Shown: piece by piece, positions 1-6,525 of the stretch
How the letters are laid out: each line of letters opens with the position of its first letter
Numbering within the stretch: the first letter of the stretch is position 1
Assembly: GCA_934561055.1 (NCBI GenBank)
Contig: CAKTFN010000021.1
Coordinates: 1 to 18,441, forward strand
Direction of reading: 5' to 3'
From: an uncultured Eubacteriales bacterium
GTDB lineage: Bacteria > Bacillota > Clostridia > Oscillospirales > Acutalibacteraceae
Length of the DNA: 18,441 nucleotides
Position numbers and translations under genes: made by a program
The notes under the pieces: model-generated
The model's input: the letters and a program-made list of their open reading frames with translations, nothing else
Databases searched by the model: none
Told to the model about the DNA's origin: nothing

Positions 1-308
1 GAAAAAGAATAGGCTATAAAGAAATTCCGAGGCTTGTTCTTGAAAAGCCGAAAATCACCGTCACCGCCGGAAAAGGCACAATTAAAGTTAAGTATAACGC
101 AGTCAAGAACGCAACCGGCTTCCAGCTCAGATATGTAAACAGCAAGGGAAAGGTTGTCAACAAGAATTTCAAAACTGCAAAGTCAATGAATGTGACGCTC
201 AAAAAGCTTTCCGCCGGAGAATATAAGGTGTATGTCAGAGCTTCCAGAACCGTCGGATATTATACCGCTTATTCCGGCTGGAGAGGAAGAACCGTAACGG
301 TGAAGTGA
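1..308 (+). CDS. Surface-type protein, C-terminal end only (fibronectin III / Ig-like repeat)
   Basis: This is an open frame entering from the left edge (first full codon at base 3) and ending in TGA at 306-308, giving about 101 C-terminal residues. The visible part has a lysine-rich beta-sandwich pattern: ITVTAGKGTIKVKYNAV, then GFQLRYVNSKG, then YKVYVRASR, an aromatic YYTAYSGW stretch, and a final TVTVK strand. Alternating strands with a tyrosine-containing penultimate strand and a terminal tryptophan are typical of fibronectin type III or Ig-like repeats at the C-terminus of secreted clostridial cell-surface proteins. There is no LPXTG motif or membrane anchor at this end. The N-terminus, signal peptide and any catalytic domain are outside the window, so the role is unknown. 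I am confident of the frame and moderately confident of the fold. Confidence 0.7.
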   Translation, partial: KRIGYKEIPRLVLEKPKITVTAGKGTIKVKYNAVKNATGFQLRYVNSKGKVVNKNFKTAKSMNVTLKKLSAGEYKVYVRASRTVGYYTAYSGWRGRTVTVK

Positions 309-368
309 GCCTTTTTGAAATCCGAAAGGATAGCCAAAAGAAAAAGCTTGAAAAAGACCTGATAACGC

Positions 369-417
369 TTGACAATTCTCTCTTAATTTGTTAACATATT
401 ATTAACAAATTAAGAGA
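369..417 (+). promoter_or_regulatory. Promoter overlapped by a perfect 16-bp palindrome (candidate operator)
   Basis: A consensus -35 box TTGACA lies at 369-374. With 17-base spacing the -10 would be TAACAT at 392-397. Bases 379-394 (TCTCTTAATTTGTTAA) and 402-417 are exact reverse complements separated by a 7-base loop, so the inverted repeat covers the spacer, the -10 and the expected transcription start. It ends just before the ribosome-binding site (GAAGGTGA) of the 28-codon gene at 428. Such placement fits a repressor operator. The repeat could instead form a hairpin in the 5' end of the RNA. The sequence fact is certain, the function inferred. Confidence 0.6.
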
Positions 418-427
418 AGGTGAAACC

Positions 428-514
428 ATGCTTGCAATAATCGCATTCTTTTCCGACGTTGCATACTTCATTCAGAAGTTCTTCAAGGATCTGTTTGATA
501 AAACCGGTGAATAA
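428..514 (+). CDS. 28-residue amphipathic peptide, function unknown
   Basis: ATG at 428 follows a good Shine-Dalgarno (GAAGGTGA, about 6 bases upstream) and the frame ends in TAA at 512-514. The peptide is MLAIIAFFSDVAYFIQ followed by KFFKDLFDKTGE. It starts with a short hydrophobic stretch and continues as a predicted amphipathic helix (residues 8-23) with Phe/Ile on one face and Lys/Asp on the other. It has its own promoter with a palindromic operator and a downstream terminator at 695, so it looks like a monocistronic unit. Residues 8-23 resemble the tail of the cysteine-repeat protein at the right end of the window (F, S, I, F, F at the same spacing). Options are a membrane-active peptide (type I toxin or modulin-like), a regulatory small protein, or an orphan tail fragment. 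I do not recognise a family. Confidence 0.5.
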   Translation: MLAIIAFFSDVAYFIQKFFKDLFDKTGE

Positions 515-694
515 AAGTGAGTTTTCCGGCTCGGCTCGGGTTTGAAGGACTTGGGAAAAGACCGAGGCGGCGCAAAACGCGGCAGATTCGGTTTGAACGG
601 TATTTTCCGAAATCGGAATTGCCTTGAATTCGGATTTTTCCGATTCTTTTCGGCTCTTGCAGAAAAATAAAAACTTAAATAATATATTTTTTCG
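515..694. other. Non-coding stretch with short inverted repeats
   Basis: I see no convincing gene between the 28-codon gene and the terminator at 695. The stretch holds short self-complementary pieces: TTCCGA-AA-TCGGAA at 605-618 and TCGGA-TTTT-TCCGA at 630-643. It is probably the 3' untranslated region of the small-peptide transcript, but a small RNA cannot be excluded. Confidence 0.4.
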
Positions 695-731
695 GCTCCG
701 ACGATGCTGCTTCGTCGGAGCTGTTATTTTT
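695..731 (+). terminator. Rho-independent terminator
   Basis: The 10-bp perfect stem GCTCCGACGA (695-704) pairs with TCGTCGGAGC (712-721) around a 7-base loop and is followed by TGTTATTTTTT. It would end transcription from the small-peptide promoter and insulate the operon that starts at about 840. Confidence 0.85.
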
Positions 732-828
732 TCACCTTTTATTTATCAATGAAGCATTAAAATTTTACTTTGAATTTTGACGAAAAAAGTATTATTGTCA
801 CGAAAATATAGATTTAGACTCGAAAATA

Positions 829-837
829 TGTTATAAT
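829..837 (+). promoter_or_regulatory. Extended -10 promoter of the hydrogenase/Hdr/Flx operon
   Basis: TGTTATAAT at 829-837 is a perfect extended -10 element (TG-N-TATAAT). The -35 position (809-814, TAGATT) matches the consensus poorly, which is common for extended -10 promoters. The predicted start is near 844. It is the only promoter-like element I found upstream of the 14-gene + strand run. Confidence 0.6.
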
Positions 838-843
838 TACTTG

Positions 844-1100
844 TCGGATTGTGAACTTTTCAAATGACCGAAAGCACGCTTGGGAGAAAAGTGCTTTTGA
901 ATTGTTTGGCGGATTTTTGAGAAACGGAAAATTCGGTTATATTCGGAATGCATAACCCATATGAGCTTTTTGTAATTCACAAAGCATGTCGCTTTTTGAT
1001 AAAATAAGTGAATACGACAAACTGCGAAGCATTTTCCGAAAACTTCTTTTTCCGAATTCAAAAAGGTTCACAAAAATCGATCCGACAGGAGAAAATTTTT
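844..1100 (+). other. Long untranslated leader (about 257 bases) before the first operon gene
   Basis: Between the predicted start site and the first ATG at 1101 I see no supported gene. The stretch contains a 7-bp hairpin, AAAGCAC (871-877) with GTGCTTT (891-897), followed by a weak T-run. It also has T-rich patches near 913 and 990. It could be a regulatory leader, but I cannot match it to a known riboswitch class by eye. Confidence 0.35.
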
Positions 1101-1346
1101 ATGAAGATCACAATCTGCATCGGCAGTTCCTGCCATATTAAAGGCTCTCACTTGGTTGTCAGCCGACTTCAGGAACTGGTGAGCGAGAAAAAACTTGAAA
1201 ACGACGTTGAGCTTTCGGGTGCCTTTTGCATGAACAATTGTCAAAAAGGCGTTTGTGTTACGGTTGACGGTGAATTCTTTTCCGTTTCGCCGGAAACGGT
1301 TGACGGATTTTTTGAAAACACCGTTCTCAAAAAGCTCGGTCGGTAA
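1101..1346 (+). CDS. Thioredoxin-fold [2Fe-2S] ferredoxin (NuoE/HydC-like)
   Basis: This small (81 residues) soluble electron carrier has the cysteine pattern of thioredoxin-like [2Fe-2S] ferredoxins: C6-x4-C11 near the N-terminus (CIGSSCHIKGS) and C43-x3-C47 (CMNNCQKG), with an extra C52. This fold occurs as a stand-alone ferredoxin and as the NuoE-type subunit of hydrogenases and NADH dehydrogenases. The ATG at 1101 is preferred over upstream in-frame starts because CAGGAGAA lies about 9 bases before it. It sits 102 bases upstream of the [FeFe] hydrogenase and is its likely partner. No NuoF-like NADH-binding subunit is present, so it is not part of a classical trimeric bifurcating hydrogenase here. 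The intergenic gap contains a small hairpin (CGCTTC/GAAGCG). Confidence 0.8.
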   Translation: MKITICIGSSCHIKGSHLVVSRLQELVSEKKLENDVELSGAFCMNNCQKGVCVTVDGEFFSVSPETVDGFFENTVLKKLGR

Positions 1347-1448
1347 GCTCGGCTCAAAAAGGGGAAAACGCTTCGTTTTCGGAAGCGGAGATTAAAAGAA
1401 GAAAGTTTCAAACGAAGGCAATTATTTTTAAATGAGGGATAAGGTTTT

Positions 1449-2897
1449 ATGCGAAAATTCGACACAAAGGTGCAGTACCTGAAATATAAGGTGCTCAGAG
1501 AGGTTGCACGTCAGGCGTGGAACGGAACGCTTTATGAAAATCTTTTCGATATTCCAAAGATAATCATTCCGGGAAATACTCCGACCATGCGCTGCTGTGT
1601 TTACAAGGAAAGAGCGATTCTTTCCGAAAGGGTCAAAATCGCAATGGGCGGAGATAAGGACGACCCGAATGTTATTGAAGTCATTTCAACCGCCTGCGAC
1701 GAATGCCCGATGGGCGGCTATGAAATTACGAATTCATGCCGCGGCTGCCTTGCGAACCGCTGCGAGGACGTTTGCAAAAGGGGCGCAATTTCGTTCGACC
1801 ATAACCACGTTGCCCACATTGACAAATCAAAGTGTGTCGACTGCGGAATGTGTGCAAAAGTTTGCCCGTTTTCGGCAATCGTCAACCGCAAGCGCCCGTG
1901 TCAGAGTGCCTGCAAGGTCAAGGCAATTTCAATGGACGAAAACAAGGCCGCAAAAATCGACAATGAAAAGTGCATTGCCTGCGGTGCCTGCGTTTATCAG
2001 TGTCCCTTCGGCGCAATCACGGACAAGTCGTATATCCTTGAAGTCATCAAGATGATCAAGGAGAGTGCGGGAAACAAAAATTACAAAGTTTATGCACTCG
2101 TTGCTCCGTCAATTTCAAGCCAGTTTACTTATGCAAAGCACGGTCAGGTTATTGCCGGACTTAAAGCACTCGGCTTTTACACAACGATTGAAGCCGCTCT
2201 CGGCGCGGATATGGTTGCATATCTTGAATCAAAGGAACTTGCCGAAAAAGGCTTTTTGATGAGTTCGTGCTGTCCGTCGTTTGTCAGCTACATCGAAAAG
2301 AGCTTTCCTTCGCTTCTTCCGAATGTTTCTCACAATCTTTCGCCGATGGCCGCAATCGCAAAATACATCAAAAGCACCGACCCGACGGCGAAGGTTGTTT
2401 TCATCGGACCGTGTACGGCGAAAAAAGCCGAGGTCAGAAAAGAAAACGTCAAAAAGTATGTTGACTCGGCGGTTACTTTTGAAGAGCTTCAGGCTCTTTT
2501 TGACAGCCGCGGAATCGACATTACGCTTCTCGACGAAGACGTTCTTGACAACGCCTCCTATTTCGGAAGAATTTTTGCAAGAAGCGGCGGACTTTCCGAC
2601 GCCGTTGCCCAGGGACTTAAGGAGCACGGAATCACAGACTTTGAGCTCAAAGCAACGGTCTGCGACGGAATTGAAGAGTGCAAAAGCGCTCTTCTCAGGA
2701 AAAGCAAAAACGTTCTCAATTCAAACTTCATTGAGGGCATGGCGTGCAAAGGCGGATGCATCGGCGGAGCCGGCTGCCTGACGCACGGCGAAAAAAGCAA
2801 AGCAGAGGTTGACAAATACGGAGCCGAAGCTTTTGAAAAGACAATCACCGATGCAATATCGGTTATTAAGAATATTAAGGAGTGGGACGAGAAATGA
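1449..2897 (+). CDS. [FeFe] hydrogenase, monomeric, resembling group B
   Basis: This 482-residue cytoplasmic enzyme probably exchanges electrons between ferredoxin and protons/H2. All H-cluster motifs are present: L1 SSCCPSF (C274, C275), L2 GPCTAKKAE (C322) and L3 GMACKGGCIGGAG (C433, C437). The cluster-ligating cysteines and the proton-transfer cysteine (C274) are therefore intact. The wording differs from classical group A (TSCCPxW, MPCxxKxxE) and fits group B enzymes, which are widespread in gut Clostridia and Bacteroidetes. Upstream lie [4Fe-4S] ligands: C97/100/105/109, C129/132/135/139, a CxxxC at 151/155, and C175/178/181/185. Further cysteine pairs occur at 49/50 and 83/86. There is no PAS or other sensory domain. 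GAGGG precedes the start. The stop overlaps the hdrB start by four bases (ATGA), so the two are translationally coupled. The maturases HydEFG are not in the window. Confidence 0.88.
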   Translation: MRKFDTKVQYLKYKVLREVARQAWNGTLYENLFDIPKIIIPGNTPTMRCCVYKERAILSERVKIAMGGDKDDPNVIEVISTACDECPMGGYEITNSCRGCLANRCEDVCKRGAISFDHNHVAHIDKSKCVDCGMCAKVCPFSAIVNRKRPCQSACKVKAISMDENKAAKIDNEKCIACGACVYQCPFGAITDKSYILEVIKMIKESAGNKNYKVYALVAPSISSQFTYAKHGQVIAGLKALGFYTTIEAALGADMVAYLESKELAEKGFLMSSCCPSFVSYIEKSFPSLLPNVSHNLSPMAAIAKYIKSTDPTAKVVFIGPCTAKKAEVRKENVKKYVDSAVTFEELQALFDSRGIDITLLDEDVLDNASYFGRIFARSGGLSDAVAQGLKEHGITDFELKATVCDGIEECKSALLRKSKNVLNSNFIEGMACKGGCIGGAGCLTHGEKSKAEVDKYGAEAFEKTITDAISVIKNIKEWDEK

Positions 2898-3673
2898 TTT
2901 ACAGTTATTTTCCCGGTTGTACCTTGAAGACAAAGGGCAAGGATCTTGACATCTACGGAAGACAGGCCGCCGAAAAGTTGGGTATAACTCTCGAAGAACT
3001 TCCTGAATGGCAGTGCTGTGGAGGCGTTTATCCGCTTGCGAGCGATGAAATTGCAACAAAGCTTTCATCGGTCAGAGCTTTGCTCAGCGCAAGGGACAAA
3101 AAGCAGCCGCTTTTGACAATGTGTTCGGCTTGCCATCACGTCATCAAGAGAGTTAACTACGACATGCAGAACAAGCCGGATTTTGCAATGAAGGTCAACA
3201 ACTATCTTGGCCTTTATGAAAAGTATTCCGGCGAAACAAGGGTTGTTCATTACCTTGAAATGCTCAGAGACGATTACGGATTTGACAAACTCAAAGAAAA
3301 GGTTGTAAACCCGCTCACCGGAAAGAAGATTGCCGCTTATTACGGCTGTCTCCTTCTCAGACCGGGAAAGGAAATGGCATTTGACAACCCGGAAAACCCG
3401 ACGATTATCGAAGATTTTATTAAGGCAATCGGCGCAACGCCGGTCAAATATCCTTTCCGCAACGAATGCTGCGGCGGATACATGACAATGAGCGACAAAC
3501 CCCTTGCGAGCAAGATGGCAACAATGGTTGTCGATTCGGCAAAGCTCAAGGGGGCCGAATGTATTATCACCGCTTGTCCGCTTTGCTTGTATAACCTCAA
3601 GCAGAGCAGCGAGGATAAGATTCCTGTATATTATTTCACCGAGCTTCTTGCAGAGGCTCTCGGTTTAAAGTGA
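2894..3673 (+). CDS. hdrB: Heterodisulfide reductase subunit B homologue (two CCG domains)
   Basis: This 259-residue protein carries two complete CCG domains (Cx~31-39CCGx~35CxxC). The first is C9, C41-C42-G and C77-x2-C80. The second is C152, C192-C193-G and C228-x2-C231. In methanogen HdrB each domain binds a noncubane [4Fe-4S] cluster that cleaves CoM-S-S-CoB. That substrate is absent from Clostridia, so here the subunit must act on another disulfide or pass electrons to a protein partner. The start is placed at ATG 2894, which overlaps the hydrogenase stop; the in-frame GTG at 2882 lies inside the Shine-Dalgarno region (AAGGAGTG) and is unlikely. HdrC follows after 12 bases, as in most hdrBC pairs. 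Confidence 0.9.
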   Translation: MIYSYFPGCTLKTKGKDLDIYGRQAAEKLGITLEELPEWQCCGGVYPLASDEIATKLSSVRALLSARDKKQPLLTMCSACHHVIKRVNYDMQNKPDFAMKVNNYLGLYEKYSGETRVVHYLEMLRDDYGFDKLKEKVVNPLTGKKIAAYYGCLLLRPGKEMAFDNPENPTIIEDFIKAIGATPVKYPFRNECCGGYMTMSDKPLASKMATMVVDSAKLKGAECIITACPLCLYNLKQSSEDKIPVYYFTELLAEALGLK

Positions 3674-3685
3674 GGAGGGAAATAA

Positions 3686-4072
3686 ATGGATTCAAAGGAA
3701 CTGTGCAAGGAAGCCATCAGAATCAGCGGCATAGATCCGAGAAAATGCATGAAGTGCGGAAAATGCTCGGCAACCTGCCCTGCATTTGAGGATATGGACA
3801 TCCATCCGCATGAATTCGTTTCAATGCTGTGCGACGGAAGAATCGACAGACTTCTTAAATCGAAATCGCTTTGGCGCTGCGTTTCCTGCTTCGCCTGCGT
3901 CGAAAGATGTCCGAGGGGAGTTGAACCCGCAAGATTGATTGAGGCCGTCAGAGTTTGCCTCATCAGAAACAGAAACGAGAATTTCATCTCTCCCGATGAA
4001 ATTCCCGCTCTGCTTGACCCGCAGCTGCCTCAGCAGGCAATTGTCAGCACTTTCAGAAAGTTCAGAAAATAA
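3686..4072 (+). CDS. hdrC: Heterodisulfide reductase subunit C homologue
   Basis: This 128-residue, soluble, HdrC-type ferredoxin carries two classical [4Fe-4S] motifs: C21/24/27/31 (CMKCGKCSATCP) and C65/68/71/75 (CVSCFACVERCP). HdrC is the wire between the HdrA flavin/Fe-S core and the noncubane clusters of HdrB. A strong Shine-Dalgarno (GAGGAGGGA) precedes the ATG. Length and motif spacing match the family. There is no membrane segment, so this is the cytoplasmic HdrABC type and not membrane-bound HdrDE. Confidence 0.9.
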   Translation: MDSKELCKEAIRISGIDPRKCMKCGKCSATCPAFEDMDIHPHEFVSMLCDGRIDRLLKSKSLWRCVSCFACVERCPRGVEPARLIEAVRVCLIRNRNENFISPDEIPALLDPQLPQQAIVSTFRKFRK

Positions 4073-4084
4073 GGAGTGTTAAGT

Positions 4085-6073
4085 TTGCAAAGAATAGGAG
4101 TTTTCGTTTGTTGGTGCGGAAGCAACATTGCAGCCACGGTTGACGTTGCCAAGGTTGTTGAAGAGATCAAAAAAGAACCGGGCGTTGTCTATGCACAGGA
4201 TTACCAGTACATGTGTTCCGAAGCAGGTCAGCTTCTTGTCAAGAACGCAATCACCGAGCATAAGCTCACCGGCGTTGTAATCTGCTCATGCTCGCCGAGA
4301 ATGCACGAAGCAACGTTCAGAAAAGCCGCTTCATCGGTCGGACTCAATCCGTACATGGTTGAAGTTGCGAATATCCGCGAGCAGTGCTCATGGATTCACA
4401 AAGACAGAGCCGAAGCTACCGAAAAGGCTGTTATCCTTGCCCGTGCCGCCGTTGCAAAGGTCAGCCTTAACGCCCCGCTTCAGCCGGGCGAAAGCGCAGT
4501 TACCAAAAGAGCGCTCATCATCGGCGGAGGAATCGCCGGAATTCAGTCGGCTCTTGACATTGCCGACGCCGGCTACAAAGTCGACATCGTTGAAAGAGAG
4601 CCGACCATCGGAGGAAAGATGGCTCAGCTCGACAAAACTTTCCCGACTCTTGACTGCGCCGCATGTATCCTCACCCCGAAAATGGTTGAGGCTGCTCAGC
4701 ATGAAAATATTACCCTTTATACCTACAGTGAAGTTGAAGAAGTCAAGGGCTTCGTCGGAAACTTCGACGTAAAAATCAGAAAGAAAGCAAGATATGTTGA
4801 CGAAACAAAGTGCACCGGTTGTGCCGTTTGCACGAACAAGTGTCCGTCAAGAAAAGCAGGCAACGAATTCAACTGCTCGCTTGATAAGCGCGGAGCAATT
4901 TACATTCCGTTTGCCCAGGCCGTTCCGAACGTTGCGGTAATCGACACCGAACACTGCATCCACTTCAAGACCGGCAAATGCGGTCTTTGCGAAAAGAACT
5001 GTTCCGCAAAGGCAATCAACTTCGATCAGAAGGACGAAATCATTGAAGAAAAGTACGGCGCAATCGTTGTTGCGACCGGATATCAAATCAGCGACGTAAC
5101 AAAATACGACGAGTTCCAGTATACCGAACATCCGGACGTTGTCACTTCGCTTGAACTTGAAAGACTCATGAATGCCGCAGGTCCGACAAAGGGTACTCTC
5201 CTTCGTCCGTCGAACCATGAACACCCGAAGGACATTGTTTTCATTCAGTGCGTCGGTTCAAGAGACATTACTTCAAGAGGTAAGTGCTACTGCTCAAAAA
5301 TCTGCTGTATGTACACCGCTAAGCACGCAATGCTTATCAGAGAAAAATATCCCGATGTAAATGTTCACGTTTTCTATATTGACGTCAGAACTCCGGGTAA
5401 GAACTTTGACGAATTTTATCGCAGAGCCGTTGAGCAGTATAACGTTGATTACATCAAGGGTATGGTCGGTAAGGTTTATGAAAACGAAAAGGGCGGTCTC
5501 ACCGTCAGAGCCGTTAACCTCATCACCAACGAGCGTGTCATGATTGACACCGATATGGTTGTTCTTGCCGCCGCAATCGAGCCGAGCAAAGGCGTCAAAA
5601 AGGTTGCCTCAATGCTTACTGCAAGTATTGACACAAACAACTTCCTCACCGAGGCTCACCCGAAGCTTAAACCGGTTGAAAGCCCGACCGCCGGCGTTTT
5701 CCTTTCCGGCGTATGCCAGGGTCCGAAGGATATTCCGGAAACGGTTTCTCAGGCCGGTGCCGCCGCGGTTAAGGTTGTCGGCCTTCTTGCAAAAGACAAG
5801 CTTGTTACGAACCCCTGCACCGCAACTCCGAACGAGCTTATGTGTAACGGCTGTTCGTCCTGCGAAAAGGTTTGTCCTTACGGCGCAATCACTTATATTG
5901 AAAAGCTTGTTAACGATCACGGCATTAAGGAGACAAGAAGAATTGCTTCGGTCAACTCGGCTGTTTGCCAGGGCTGCGGCGCCTGCACGGTTGCCTGCCC
6001 GAGCGGAGCGATGGATCTCAAGGGCTTCAGCAATAAACAAATAATGGCGGAGGTAGACGCAATATGCAGATAA
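4085..6073 (+). CDS. hdrA: Heterodisulfide reductase subunit A homologue, electron-bifurcating flavoprotein
   Basis: This 662-residue iron-sulfur flavoprotein forms the core of Hdr complexes. It bifurcates electrons at its FAD between a high-potential branch (HdrC/HdrB) and ferredoxin. Domains in order are an N-terminal Fe-S domain (CWCG at 9-12, CSCSPRMHEATFR near 67), an FAD-binding motif (IIGGGIAG, 145-152), an inserted ferredoxin domain (C243/246/249/253 and C291/299/302/306), the HdrA-specific CYCSKICC cluster (401-408) and a C-terminal double ferredoxin (C587/590/593/597 and C628/631/634/638). The start is chosen as TTG 4085, 8 bases after AAGGAG; GTG 4076 overlaps that Shine-Dalgarno. 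All expected cysteines appear intact. The end overlaps flxD by 10 bases. Confidence 0.92.
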   Translation: MQRIGVFVCWCGSNIAATVDVAKVVEEIKKEPGVVYAQDYQYMCSEAGQLLVKNAITEHKLTGVVICSCSPRMHEATFRKAASSVGLNPYMVEVANIREQCSWIHKDRAEATEKAVILARAAVAKVSLNAPLQPGESAVTKRALIIGGGIAGIQSALDIADAGYKVDIVEREPTIGGKMAQLDKTFPTLDCAACILTPKMVEAAQHENITLYTYSEVEEVKGFVGNFDVKIRKKARYVDETKCTGCAVCTNKCPSRKAGNEFNCSLDKRGAIYIPFAQAVPNVAVIDTEHCIHFKTGKCGLCEKNCSAKAINFDQKDEIIEEKYGAIVVATGYQISDVTKYDEFQYTEHPDVVTSLELERLMNAAGPTKGTLLRPSNHEHPKDIVFIQCVGSRDITSRGKCYCSKICCMYTAKHAMLIREKYPDVNVHVFYIDVRTPGKNFDEFYRRAVEQYNVDYIKGMVGKVYENEKGGLTVRAVNLITNERVMIDTDMVVLAAAIEPSKGVKKVASMLTASIDTNNFLTEAHPKLKPVESPTAGVFLSGVCQGPKDIPETVSQAGAAAVKVVGLLAKDKLVTNPCTATPNELMCNGCSSCEKVCPYGAITYIEKLVNDHGIKETRRIASVNSAVCQGCGACTVACPSGAMDLKGFSNKQIMAEVDAICR

Positions 6074-6525
6074 ATGAAAACAATCAAAAATCTGAATTCA
6101 AGCCGCTCATCGTTGCGTTTTGCTGCAACTGGTGCAGTTATGCCGGAGCCGACCTTGCCGGAACGGGAAGACTTGCTTATCCCGCAGACGTAAAAATCAT
6201 TCGTGTTCCCTGCTCATGCAGAGTTAACCCGATGTTCATCCTCAAAGCGTTTGAAAGGGGAGCAGACGGCGTAATCATCTGCGGCTGCCACCCCGGTGAC
6301 TGCCATTACAGCACAGGTAACTATTACGCAAGAAGAAGAATGACCCTCCTTTTCTCAATGCTCGATTATCTCGGAATTGAAAGAGGAAGAACCCGCGTTG
6401 AATGGGTCTCCGCTGCGGAAGGTCAGAAATTCTCATTCGTTATGAACGATTTCTCAAAACAGATTCACGCTCTTGGCGAGAATAAGAAACTGGGGGATAT
6501 AAGATGCAAAAAACAGCAGGATTGA
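6064..6525 (+). CDS. flxD: FlxD/MvhD-type [2Fe-2S] electron-transfer subunit
   Basis: This 153-residue protein of the MvhD family binds a [2Fe-2S] cluster and docks electron-donating modules (hydrogenase, formate dehydrogenase or Flx) onto HdrA. Visible motifs are CCNWCSYAG (C20, C21, C24), PCSCRVNP (C50, C52) and CGCHPGDCHY (C73, C75, C80), all diagnostic for the family. The ATG lies inside the 3' end of hdrA, with GGAGG 10 bases upstream, so translation is coupled. Because an NAD(P)H-binding FlxA and two FlxB/C-like proteins follow, the Flx version (NADH donor) is more likely than the Mvh (H2 donor) version. Confidence 0.88.
   Translation: MQINENNQKSEFKPLIVAFCCNWCSYAGADLAGTGRLAYPADVKIIRVPCSCRVNPMFILKAFERGADGVIICGCHPGDCHYSTGNYYARRRMTLLFSMLDYLGIERGRTRVEWVSAAEGQKFSFVMNDFSKQIHALGENKKLGDIRCKKQQD

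Noticed and set aside
605..643. Short palindromes TTCCGA-AA-TCGGAA and TCGGA-TTTT-TCCGA as operators or a CRISPR-like repeat
   Set aside because: Too short, only two non-identical copies and no regular spacing; likely local composition in an untranslated region.
837..1061. Minus-strand 74-codon open frame in the leader
   Set aside because: No ribosome-binding site, unconvincing composition, and it lies opposite the operon promoter and leader.
2229..2627. Minus-strand open frames inside the hydrogenase and similar ones across the operon
   Set aside because: They are antisense shadows of well-supported genes with complete motifs.
1101..2897. Trimeric NADH-bifurcating hydrogenase (HydABC) suggested by the NuoE-like ferredoxin next to the hydrogenase
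   Set aside because: No NuoF/HydB-like NADH-binding flavoprotein is encoded nearby, and the hydrogenase motifs fit a monomeric group B enzyme.
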